Assembly (NCBI GenBank): GCA_964035545.1
Contig: OZ037771.1
Location: 7,420,690-7,484,689, forward strand
DNA from: Bugula neritina
Lineage: Eukaryota > Bryozoa > Gymnolaemata > Cheilostomatida > Bugulidae
Direction: 5' to 3'
DNA length: 64,000 nt
Both the position numbers and the translations under genes were made by a program. The notes below the pieces were generated by a model. That model was not told the origin of the DNA and ran no database searches. It saw only the letters and a list, made by a program, of their open reading frames with translations. Shown here piece after piece: positions 39,382-51,300 of this stretch (positions are counted from its first letter, which is position 1; every line of letters starts with the position of its first letter).

Positions 39382-42300
39382 TTAATCAAAGTTGGTGTTG
39401 AGGTATTTCGTGATATCTTGAACTCTCACCACGTCTCCAGGGGCCACTTTCTCCGAACACATGGGGCAAACGGAATCGTCTCCACTTTGAAACCTGTAAC
39501 ACCAGACAAGAATGATTCCTTTTCATACAATACTCTACACTAAGAGTTTCTCCTGCACCTTGCTACTCTTTTATCACAAAAAGAAACATCTTATGAGTGC
39601 AGTTGTACTTGTCCAGTTCAAAAAGAGGCTTGTAGTTATCAGATGTGTCATTGGTCAACCATTCATAATGACTATTGCTCAATATTCATAGACTGATGCC
39701 AATCTATTGGGCAACCTAAACAGATGCAAAATGCCAAAAATTATGTGCTAACCACCAAAGTGCCAACCAAGCTGCAAATTGCTACAAAATATACTACACA
39801 ATATGATAATGGTGTTGGAAAACGCAGCATTTTATGCATACAGGATGTGAAAGTGAAATCAAACTGTATAAAAAATATAAAATGTTTATCAACAACACCA
39901 GGGAGAAAATGGTGAGCTACATGTAGTGTTTACAGATCTACCAAACATATAGAACAGCAACTTACTTGGTAAATGCTTCATAGAGAGCAGGGAAATCACA
40001 TTTAGGACAAGCACCCATGTCAGCTTTGGTGAGATGAACACCCTGAAATAACATGAAGTATCACTGTTAGCCAACCACAGCGTGCCACATCTAGTCATGT
40101 TAAGATTACTAGCTTACTCTCATTAAATTGCTTTCGAATTTGCAGGAAAAAAAGTTTCTTGAAATACCAAATTTTGACACCTTTACCTTGGAAGAAACGA
40201 GATTTACCTACAGCAAGCTTTAAAACCTACTAAAAAGATGCAAAGACAGGTTTGCTTATAACTGAAATTCTAGGAACATAAGCTATGCTTTGATTGCTTC
40301 TCAATACGACAATTAAAGTCACGACTGCCAACTTGAATGACACCCGTTGTCACAAATTCTGAGTATACATATACCTATAGACTTACCGGGTTTTTCCTAA
40401 TGATTATACACGAATGTTCATAACTATTCTAGATTGATCAAAGAGATGGGTCATTGTTCATTGTTATTTTCATTAGTCATGTTAACTACTGTCCAGCAAT
40501 GTAAACAAGGTATTGCGCAATAATTGCGAAATAACCATGGAAATTCCAATGTTTTGTTTTGATTTTCTGTAAATAGTATTGGTATGTGGGGAATGTTTTG
40601 TACTAGAATCTTCTATACTGGAATGCTTGAGAATGTTCTAGAGTGTTTTGTTTACTATAAATACTGAGGCAGTTGTGTTTATGAATCAGTTCCTTTTTAT
40701 AAGTTCATTCTCAGAGTTCATTTTTATAAATTCATCTGTGCATATCTTACTAGAGAAATAAAGTCTACTTATATTCACAACTCTATTTACTCACAACTGG
40801 ATTAGCAAGCTGTATGCTACTTGTCCATACACTTCTGACTACCAGACTTTTCGAACTCGTCACACTGCTACCAACAGTTTTGTGACAATTGGGGGCTGCT
40901 CCGGGAAGTCTCAGTCGCACACAGGGAAGTTATTAGTTACAACGTGAGTATACACAGGATTAATTAACAGTTGTTGAGACATTATGGCGTTGTTGGAGAG
41001 AGTGACACAGATGGGTAAAGATCTTGGATTGGTGGAGGACAAGCTCGTAGCTTTTGTTGAAAAGAACCTACCCATTGTTGCTGCACAAGAGGAAAAAGAA
41101 AAGGCACGAGAGGAAAAAGAAAAGGACCGAGAGGAAAAAGAAAAGGACCGAGAGGAACGTAGATTAGAGCGTGAGGCAGAAAAGATCAGGCAAGAAAATG
41201 AGAAAGCCTTAATGGAGATGAAGATAAAAGCTGATCAGGAGGCAATGGCACTCAAGATTAAAGCTGACCAGGAGGCAGAAGAGAGAAGACAACGACATGA
41301 ATTAGATATGGAAAAGCTGAAAGCTAACACAAGTTTGGAGCACTCAAGACATGAGAGCACCAGGTTAGAAATAGCTAACAAACCAAAACCAAAAATACCA
41401 TTCTTTGATGAGAAGGTGGATGAAATGGATAGCTATTTAGAGCGGTTCGAGTGGGTTGCCGAAGGATGTAAATGGGACAAGGGAGATTGGCCCTACCATC
41501 TCAGTCAGTACCTAAGGGGTACAGCAACAGAAGCTTACATCCGGTTGTCACCTACCGATCGTAGAGATTATAAAAAAGTCAAAGAAGCCTTGTTGGAGCG
41601 CTTTAACTTGACTCAAGAGGGCTACAGAAAAAAGCTCAGAGAGGTAGAAGCTTACGAGGATGAAACTCCTGCCCAACTGTTCACTAGGATAGAAAGTTAT
41701 GTGCACAAGTGGGTGGAGCTTTCAGGGGGCATGGACATAGCCAAACTAGTGGCAACTGAACAATTTATATCATCATGCCCAGACGACCTAGCTGTGCATT
41801 TAAAGCAAAGTTCCTACAACAGCAGTGAGGATATGTGTGATGCAGCGTCACTGTTCTTGTACGCCCGTGGAAGGAAACTAGCAAAGACAAAGAAAACTAA
41901 TACAAAAAGGATGGAAAACACACCTGCCGGTAGCATGAGTGCTGAACAAGGAAGTAAAAGCGATGGTGCATGCTTCATCTGCAGAGATAAGTCACACATT
42001 GCTCGTAACTGCCCACGGCGAGCGAAGAAGTACTGTTCACATTGCAAGATGAACAACCACAATACTTCAGACTGCAGAAAGTATGGTGGGAGATCAGTGC
42101 ATGCTGCTGCTGCAATAGCGATTACTCAGAATAAGACTGGGGTCACAGATCTAGGAATTTCATCTAAAGTGGAAGAACCTGCGGAAATCACAGTTAATGG
42201 TAAAAAGTTTGTCAACGCTGCTGTCTGCAAGAATGGACCTAAATTCAAAGATGGGGGCACAGCGATATTTGATGCGGAAGTTAATGGCCAACGAGCTACT

Positions 42301-45300
42301 GTAATGCGCGACACCGGCTGTGGTTGCATTGTAGTCAATGCAAAGTATGTGCAACCTCAACATTTAACTGGAGAATCAGTTTATCTGAATATGGCTGATG
42401 CAAGTGTTAGAGAGGCTCAGTGGGCACTTATCTCAGTACGCTCACCATTTTACAATGGTGTCGTCAAAGCTGCAGTAATGGACAAGACGATTTGTGACCT
42501 GCTTATTGGGAATGTGGATGGAGCGAGATCAGCTGACCAACCGCTGGAAAACTGGAAGGACTGCGCCGTAACCACAAGAGCTCAAGCTGTCAAGGAGAAG
42601 TCAGGAGACAAACCCCTGATGATTGATTCAAATGCTAACCCATTAAGTATAGGGAAAGATGAAATAGCCAGACTGCAGAGAGATGACCCCACATTGGAGC
42701 GTTTCTTCGATGCAAAAGAAGTGAAGGAGAAAAAGGGATGCACCACCAGGTTTGTGGTGAGGAATAAGATTCTGTACCGTGAGTACACCGACTCGAAGTC
42801 TGTCAGTGTAAAACCTGTTAAACAACTCATGGTACCCAGTTCACTGAGGAAGGAAGTTCTACAGAAAGCTCATGACTGCATAATGAGCGGACACCTAGGA
42901 GTAAAGAAAACCACTGATAGAGTGCTTTCCAACTTCTTCTGGCCAGGACTAAACGGAGATGTCGTACGTTTCTGTCAATCATGTGACATTTGCCAGAAGA
43001 CGGTGAAAAAAGGCTCAGTCATGAAAGTTCCAGTACAGGAAACTCCATTAATTGACACCCCATTCAAGAGATGTGCAATAGACCTAGTCGGACCAATTAA
43101 CCCTCCAAGTGAGAAAGGACACCGCTACATCCTAACTTTAGTTGACTATGCTACAAGATATCCTGAAGCTACACCATTGAAGAACATTGACTCAGCTACT
43201 GTAGCTGAAGCGCTGCTTGACATATACAGTCGTGTTGGGATACCAGAGGAGGTGATAAGCGATCAAGGAACTCAATTCATCTCGGACTACATGAAAGAGT
43301 TTACCAGATTACTTGACATGCGACAACTTCCTACCTCACCATACCATGCAATGGCCAATGGACTTGTGGAAAAGTTCAACGGAACCCTCAAGAGTGTGTT
43401 AAAAAAGTTGTGTGCTAAAGAGCCAAGACAGTGGCATCGGTTCATCAATGCGGCTCTATTTGCATATAGAGAAGTCCCACAGGAATCAACAGGCTTCGCC
43501 CCATTCGAGTTACTCTATGGAAGAACTGTGCGTGGACCAATGTACATCCTGCGACAACTTTGGACAAAAGAAGACACTGCCGATGAAATCAAGACCTGCT
43601 ATCAACATGTTTTTGAATTGAGAGAGCGTTTAGATGACATGATGGAAATGGCACTAGCTTCGCTAAAAGACAGTCAAAAAAGATACAAACACTATTTTGA
43701 CAAGAAAGCTAAGCAGAGAGACTTCAGACCTGGTGACAAAGTGCTCATTCTTCTACCTACGGATGGAAATAAATTGCTGATGCATTGGCAAGGACCATTC
43801 AATATTGAGGAGAAAGTCAGACTGAATGACTACATTATCAACATTAGAGGCAAGAGGAGAACATACCATGCCAACATGCTGAAGAAATACTTTGAACGGG
43901 AGACGCCTACCGACTCTATGACTGCTGGAGCTGTGAGGACTCTAGATGCTGCTGGTGCTGGAATTATTGATCACGATAAGGAAAGAGAAGAAAGCCAAGA
44001 TGATTTGTTGGACCTGTACAGTAAGAAACAGCAGAATGATGAGATGGGCTATGTATTTACAGAACTTCAGAATCAAGGTGGAGTCAATCAAAGGAAAGGA
44101 CAATGTTGGAGCCGATTATCTAAGCCGAATTGACTCAGAATTTTAAGTAGTAAGGAGAAATTATTAAGATAATTTCTCTTAGAATGGGGGGTTGTCACAA
44201 ATTCTGAGTATACATATACCTATAGACTTACCGGGTTTTTCCTAATGATTATACACGAATGTTCATAACTATTCTAGATTGATCAAAGAGATGGGTCATT
44301 GTTCATTGTTATTTTCATTAGTCATGTTAACTACTGTCCAGCAATGTAAACAAGGTATTGCGCAATAATTGCGAAATAACCATGGAAATTCCAATGTTTT
44401 GTTTTGATTTTCTGTAAATAGTATTGGTATGTGGGGAATGTTTTGTACTAGAATCTTCTATACTGGAATGCTTGAGAATGTTCTAGAGTGTTTTGTTTAC
44501 TATAAATACTGAGGCAGTTGTGTTTATGAATCAGTTCCTTTTTATAAGTTCATTCTCAGAGTTCATTTTTATAAATTCATCTGTGCATATCTTACTAGAG
44601 AAATAAAGTCTACTTATATTCACAACTCTATTTACTCACAACTGGATTAGCAAGCTGTATGCTACTTGTCCATACACTTCTGACTACCAGACTTTTCGAA
44701 CTCGTCACACTGCTACCAACAGTTTTGTGACACCCGTGAAGAACTCAGGCAACTACTCAAGAGAGAAGGAAGGCTTACCGTAGCTATGCAGTAGGGAATC
44801 TGGTTCTTACACTCTGGACAGCTGAGCTCCATGTCAGTTAGCTCAAAGTCACAGTACGGGCAGGGTGAAGTCATCTCCTCCTCCTCAGTCTTATCTGGCC
44901 GTCTGCAGTTTTAAATTTAAATATGATAAAATATGGCCGCCTAATGGGCCAAACTTGGATAAGTCACAATATTTCTTTACCTCATACATATTATAACTAA
45001 AGTTGCGTTTATACCTTTACGATTTTTAGTCATAAATTCAATTTGGCTGAGTTGAAATTTCTCCGAGTTGCATTGCATTGTAAAAGCCACTTGTAAAAAT
45101 GTTTGTACTGTGATAACTTCATCGGCCGAGTTCAGAATAATACTCAAAAAGAGTAATAACTCCTTGTAAACATCATTATTTAATTATGACTTTGGCGATT
45201 AGATGGCGTACTTATATGTTAATAACTATATTGCCTATGCCTTCTCATTTATCGCTTTTGTGCCGTCAACTTTACTAATTCACGACGTTTTCAAAAGGCG

Positions 45301-48300
45301 TCAACTAGCAATTAGGTGAGTCAGATTTCACTTTTAGAATGTAAGCTTCCGCATCAATATGATTTCAGCGATTTTCAGTTTGACTATATGGTACTTTTTT
45401 CAGCAGAGGTATAAATGTAACTTTAGTCTGTGTAGTCTGGCAGAACTGGGGGTTAGGTTCGCAATCTCGGATAAAGTTTTTTTCTCTTTTGATTATTTAT
45501 CTTGAGGGTCCAGGTAGATGTTTCCAGGTGGGTGTGGACCTGCCACCCTTGAGCATTTCGAGAAATCCAAGATGGCCGCCAATTATGAAAAAATCGTAAT
45601 CTAGTCGGCATAAAGTCTATATTATGTTGCAAAAACAAAATTTTTTTGATGATTAAAATAGATGTGCATTTTTAGAATGAATGTGTGCAATGCCAGTAAT
45701 AAAGAAATCAAAGTAAAGAGCTAAGAGACATGTTTTTCAGCTCAAAAATCGGAATTGCTTCAATAAAACATCACATATGGTGCAGAGAAATGATACAAGG
45801 TTTTTGAATGACTGTTTGGGCACTGGGCAGATATATAAAAAAAACATTACTTATTGCCAGGAAATAGAAAGTGAAAAAAAGATACAGATGCAACATATTG
45901 CTCAGCTAAAGTTAAAATTGAACGTATATATAATCGTACAAATGCGACAAACTTTCACTCATGTTCATATTAAACACCTTTTTCATTTTTTTTTATCATT
46001 AGTATTTGTTAGAAATGTTAGTTCATTGCAGCACACTCCTGTTACTGCTTCACAAGGGCAGAACTCTGTGCATGGGATAGATGTACTAGAATAGCCATAT
46101 CTTGTTGTTTAACATGATTGTTGGCTTCCACAGGAGCATTTAATGAATTTGGGCCATTTTACTTTATTTAGTACACATCAGCAGATTATGATCAAACATT
46201 TTAAAGTTTGCTCAAAATTCATGAAACTTACTATATGGGGTAATAGAATTCGCTGATTCTATCTATGCATAACAAAATGACTGAGAAGAGGTCCTGCAAC
46301 ATTTAAGCGCGGCGTCGTTGTCATACGAGCTAAATATACATTTGTGAATCATCATGGCCTATATAATATCTCAATGTAATGATAAATTAGGAATAGACAT
46401 AGAAAATCATGCATAATTGGAAAAACCTTAATTATTCAGTTTTATTTGTTAAAATTTTGATAGTTTGAGGCAAAAATCTATATACAATAGCAGCTAAACT
46501 GTAAAAAATCGCCAAAAGCTAGAGCCGTCGAGTGTACACCAAATTAACTAACATGATCTACTTCATAATACTGTCTGGTGTAAGCACAACATCATTTCAT
46601 AATCCTTTTGGGAAAAGAGATTCTATTAGATTCCCTATCACTTACCAATGTTCTAGTGGGTTTAATGCCGCAGTTTCATATGGCTACCTGGAGGTGTGCT
46701 CTGGTGACATTGTCCAATAGCTTCATCTGTAGGAGGCAAAGTACATAAGTTAAAGGCACATCGCAAATAGCATTGCTGACCTTGGTTTCCCAAGTCTTTT
46801 GTCTTGTAGATGTCATGGAGGAGCACTTTGCATAATTGTAGCAACATAGCATAAACTTGGTAGCTTGTATGAATAGTAATCCTGAAAAAAGCACTAGTGT
46901 CACCAAATCACATTTTCCCTCTACCAAGACATTTAGTATGACTCCCTTTCCAATATTCTACATTGTTGCCCCTGAGAGACCATGGGAAGGCAGCAAATTG
47001 TTCATTATAGGGCTTTGTCTCAGACTTTCTCATCCAGTACGCCGTTGTCCAAGATGAGTAGCGATTTTGCAGGGCACCAAGTGCTATCAGAGAGTGTCAT
47101 CTGATTTTATTGTCAACATCTTCATCTGAGAAGCCACATTTCAGTATGCCATCCTTCACTGTATCCGTTAACCTTTTTTGCCCCCTCCCCCCTCTCCCTT
47201 TCTCTTTCTCTGTATCTTCATCTCAGCCACCATTATAATATCTTCCTCCGTATCTCTTCTGCGCACATGTCCATACTATTGAAGAGGTCTTCTCCTCATG
47301 TCTATTGCGATAGCTTCTATTTTGGCCTCCTCCTTTATATTATCATTTGTTACATGGTCTTCCCAATTCATATTGTAAATTTTTTTAAGCATCCTCATCT
47401 CAGTTGCACTTATCTGCTTCAATATTGACAAGAGCAACTGGGTGGCATCATTCTTTTAGTGGGTCACTGCAGAGTTCAATCTTCCGTTTGACAGACTCCC
47501 TGTCCTTTGAATCAGATTGGATTCTTGATTGCATCTCATCCTTATGAGTAGTGAAAGCATTTATTTCAGACTCATCCCTGATGTCACTGAGGCCATACTA
47601 TATCTTGTTGCATGCAGAAGTGCTGTACACCCACACCTTGAGAGTTTCGAATTTAGTGGTGATGCCAATGATTCCCCCTTGCTGTGACCAAATCTCACGA
47701 AGGTCACCTCAATGGTCATGTCTGACCAGATGCCGTCAAGCTGGCCGCGTTTATGATGCATTGCGTGGTTACCAGCCGCGAATTCAATCCTTACATCTTG
47801 TGGCATGACCTCCACGCTATGCAGATAGTACATTTCCTATTCCATTGCTAGGTGTAAGGCCCAGTCTCATTTTCTAACAGATATGATGTGGGTGTTGATG
47901 GTAAAAATTGGTCCAATAAAGCACATGGCCCACAGTTTTGCTGTTCTTGAGCTCTCTGCAATCTTAATCAACATCTTTTCAAGCTCCTTCATGCTAGTGA
48001 TTACACTTTCATCAAGACTAGCTTTAACAGTTCTCCCACCAATATTCTCAGACCTTGTACATTCTGGAGAAACTTTTTCTATTTAGCATTTTGGAGAAAC
48101 AACCAAAAGTAGAATTAACTACTTCTACCAAACCACTTTCAGCTATTAGTGTTCCAGTGCCCCCAACATAGGTCATTAAAAGGGGAGAAATTAATAGTAA
48201 ACGTTAATGAAAGGGGATTGGTATGAAAAAGGTAGGGAACCACTGTTCTAATAGATGTATTACTTCCCTCAGCATGAAATACATTTTCATTCATAAAAAA

Positions 48301-51300
48301 CTGTTGCAAATGCTTTTAGAGGAAAAGTCAAATGGGCTGATTGTAGAAATAGTTTTCGAAAGCAAAAATGTCAATATTTAGATAAATGATGTGTCAATAA
48401 TAAAGCAATTAAATTATGTTAAGAAGCCTTGGTGCTGTGTTATTAAAATTTTTGACCCCTTTTTATAACTTTAAAAAACATAGCTAAAGTTTTAAAACTG
48501 AAAATAACTATTAAGTTGGCAGCTCAACAAACCTTTTCGATAGGCATGCCAGTTGGAAATAAATTGCTATTCAACTCATATGGCAATGGCGTTGCATTTT
48601 AAGTTTGCAGAACTCCATTCAGCTTTATTTGGTGAACATACTTGTAATCAGCATATAAAATCACACCATATAGTAAACTTTCATGAAGTTAGAACAAACT
48701 GATGCAGAGATAAAAGGAAATTATAAACACGGCAAGGCTAGGTTAAACTTGAAAAAATGAATGATTAAGGCTTAGCTTAGTTACCCTTGGGTATCATTTG
48801 CCTATTACTCAATAATGCATATGATAAAGGCACATGCATCTTTATTATATTAATTTCTAAAGATTTCAAAGCATTGGAACCTTAAATTTAGCCCCAATGG
48901 GTAGGTACATTTGAATTAAAAAAAATCGTTTGGTGCCTGGCGGCCATCTTGAATTTCTCGAAATGCTCAAGGGTAAGAAGTCCACACCCACCTGGAAACA
49001 TTTACCTAGACCCTATATTTGAATAATCAGGAGAAAAAAAAACTTTATCCGGGGTTGCGAACCTAAGTCAAAAATTGGCATTTTTCTGCCAGACTAGTGT
49101 GCCAATTCTATAGAAATTACCTGGCTGCGAGCTGGGCTCGAGTCATAGCATGACAATTTAAGTTCAAACTAATGACTTGAGTTGGCTAGAGTCGTTTTCT
49201 AATTTAAGTAGCATATAGTAGGAAATTCAGTTTTGCACATTTAGCTCACCAGGTTTTCAATTGTCAAGGTCAAATTTTTCAGATGCAAATAAATGGTTTC
49301 TATTCAATAAACTACGGTACAGCTAGATGTTTTATTTGTTTCAACTGCATATTGGCTGTTGCAGTTAAGAATGTTAAATTTTCAAGCGCCTATGAAAATT
49401 CTTCAAAGTGTTGTTATGTATCCATCATTAAAATCTAACATTTCTAAAGGAAGGCTGGTGAATGTTACTGTCTAACAGTTTTACCAAAACATTCTACACA
49501 ACAGCAAGTGTTGACATGATGATTCAACAGCAGGACTTTGAACAAAATATGCTCTTTGCATAGAAATAATTTCTTACTAGTAGGTAACAAAATGTTTTTT
49601 AGTTGGGATGCAAGCTTTGGCCTGTAGCCTAATTTTTCTACCACTTGGCGTATAAGTTGCTCAGCCTCCATAAATCCTCCGGCATTTTTTTGAATTAATT
49701 GATTGGTTGATAGTCGACCTGAGTTCAAGCTGAGCAGACAAACCAGCTGAATGGTTAAATATACTGTCTGTCTGTCTGTCTTGAATTGGCTAAGCCAAGT
49801 GAAATCAGTGCTACAGAACTGAAATCTAATACGAGTAACTAGAAGCATATTCATTAAGTTTGGTAGACTTAATAAAAAATATGAAGCAGCATATGAAACG
49901 CACGTGCCACACACAACCGCCAACATCTGATAAATTATACACCAGATTCAAACATTTTACTAATGAAACAGCTTAGCTTTGCACTGTTGATAAATAGATA
50001 GGAACGAGAACTCATGGGGTAAAGCCATTTTCCAATCAATGTAAACAACTTTTAAAGCACATGAATATTGATCTATCAGCTCATCTAATGGAGTTCCAAA
50101 GTTAAATTTTCAGCTTATAGTTCAATTAGATCAGCTCAGGTTAATTTGTTTAAAAAAAGGTGTACAGAATCACAAAACTATTTCCTAAACTAGTATTTTT
50201 ACAGAAGATTCACAATCTGCACGACAGGGAGCACACCTAGACAAACACACAATTATTTTCCAGATATCTTTAAATAAAAAAAACCCTTTCGGCCTGGGAA
50301 ATGTAGGTGTGACTTATTACGCAGTGGGTGAATCTTGAAAAATCCGTAAAAAATGTCTGCGTTGTAAATTAAAATTTTTGAATAATTAGACTATTTCTAT
50401 TTATATGGAGACAGACTCAGACTACTTTGTCACCTGAATATGGCCCCATTCAGTTATTCACCCACCGGACTATGGCCTCAATCTTCTTCTTATACTTGAG
50501 GTCTAAGTGATTCTTGTATTCAGGACGCAGCAACATGGTGGCATAGCTGAATGCTGACGTCTTTAGACCAGCTTTCTGACACTCAATGACAGTGGATGTC
50601 AAGATAGGAACAATATCTACAAGATATATACTTGTGGTCATACACGCAGGGCAGGGGAGACAACTTACAATCCAATGCACATTAAATAAAAGGCAATACT
50701 TTCATATTTTCATATTCCAGTTATTGAAATATATTTAGTTATCAAAATTTCATATAATTTTGTGAATTTTGTTTTATAACCTACAAACAAAAAAGCTTTT
50801 AATATTTCAAGCCTAAAACAATTTTCATCTGTTAGTTGCAATCACTGAACTATAACCTATAGTTTCAGTTCAGTGGTCACAATATAAGCCAAATATTCTC
50901 TAAAATAGCTCATCACTATTCACTGTGGCATTAATACTCAAAATTCTTTTAGCCCCTTTCTTTAAAGTATTTGAAATTGGCATATAAAAGTATCACCAAA
51001 TGTTTCATTTCATGAATCCTTAATACATTTGACTTTTTAGTTATAATTTAAAAGTGCAAAGTGTACGGTTTAATCCAACTACTCTTGGATAATAATGACA
51101 AGATAATAAATTGTAATATCAGCACATGACACCATTAAAATGTTAAAATAATTTAATTACTATATCAAGATTTTAATTATTGGTTAAAACCTATGCATGG
51201 CACTACATAGCCATTTCTAATTAAAAATGTGATAAAGTAATTAAAAGTGCCATGCAGCTTTTATTAAAATAATAATTAATATACTTTGCTATTAACAGTA

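Larger units (their letters stand above)
40348..44732 (+). mobile_element. Ty3/gypsy LTR retrotransposon, 4,385 bp, internally deleted (no reverse transcriptase)
   Basis: Two 540-bp LTRs (TGTCACA...TGTGACA), flanked by CCCGT on both sides, enclose a primer-binding site, one long ORF (Gag, protease, integrase), a remnant of RNase H downstream of the integrase, and a purine tract. By eye the LTRs show no difference. Known full-length Ty3/gypsy elements carry a reverse transcriptase and RNase H; here only the RNase H end remains, placed after the integrase. The element is antisense in the WDR19 intron between 44778 and 40043 and makes up 4.4 kb of its 4.7 kb. Confidence 0.97.
45433..49096. mobile_element. 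3.66-kb element with ~160-bp terminal inverted repeats (DNA transposon type)
   Basis: The left end (TAGTCTGGCAG at 45433) and right end (CTGCCAGACTA at 49086-49096) are perfect inverted tips. Inward they share GGTTCGCAA, CGGATAAAG, a T-run, AATGTTTCCAGGTGGGTGTG or close variants, CCCTTGAGCATTTCGAGAAA and CAAGATGGCCGCCA in inverted order over about 160 bp. No convincing target duplication is visible. Inside are a decayed minus-strand ORF (47560-48090), a LINE-like fragment (47085-47450) and sequence repeated at 52565-52872. No intact transposase is present, so this copy is non-autonomous. It lies in the WDR19 intron 44903-50465. Confidence 0.85.

Noticed and set aside
41814-42830. Several 60-82 codon minus-strand frames opposite the retrotransposon ORF
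   Set aside because: Antisense shadows of the Gag-protease-integrase frame; no motifs or start context of their own.
40984-44133. Infectious retrovirus (with envelope gene)
   Set aside because: There is no envelope ORF, no room for one and no reverse transcriptase; it is an LTR retrotransposon.
45453-45638. Small minus-strand frame of 61 codons with [20 protein letters not shown]
   Set aside because: It is simply the translation of the terminal inverted repeat.
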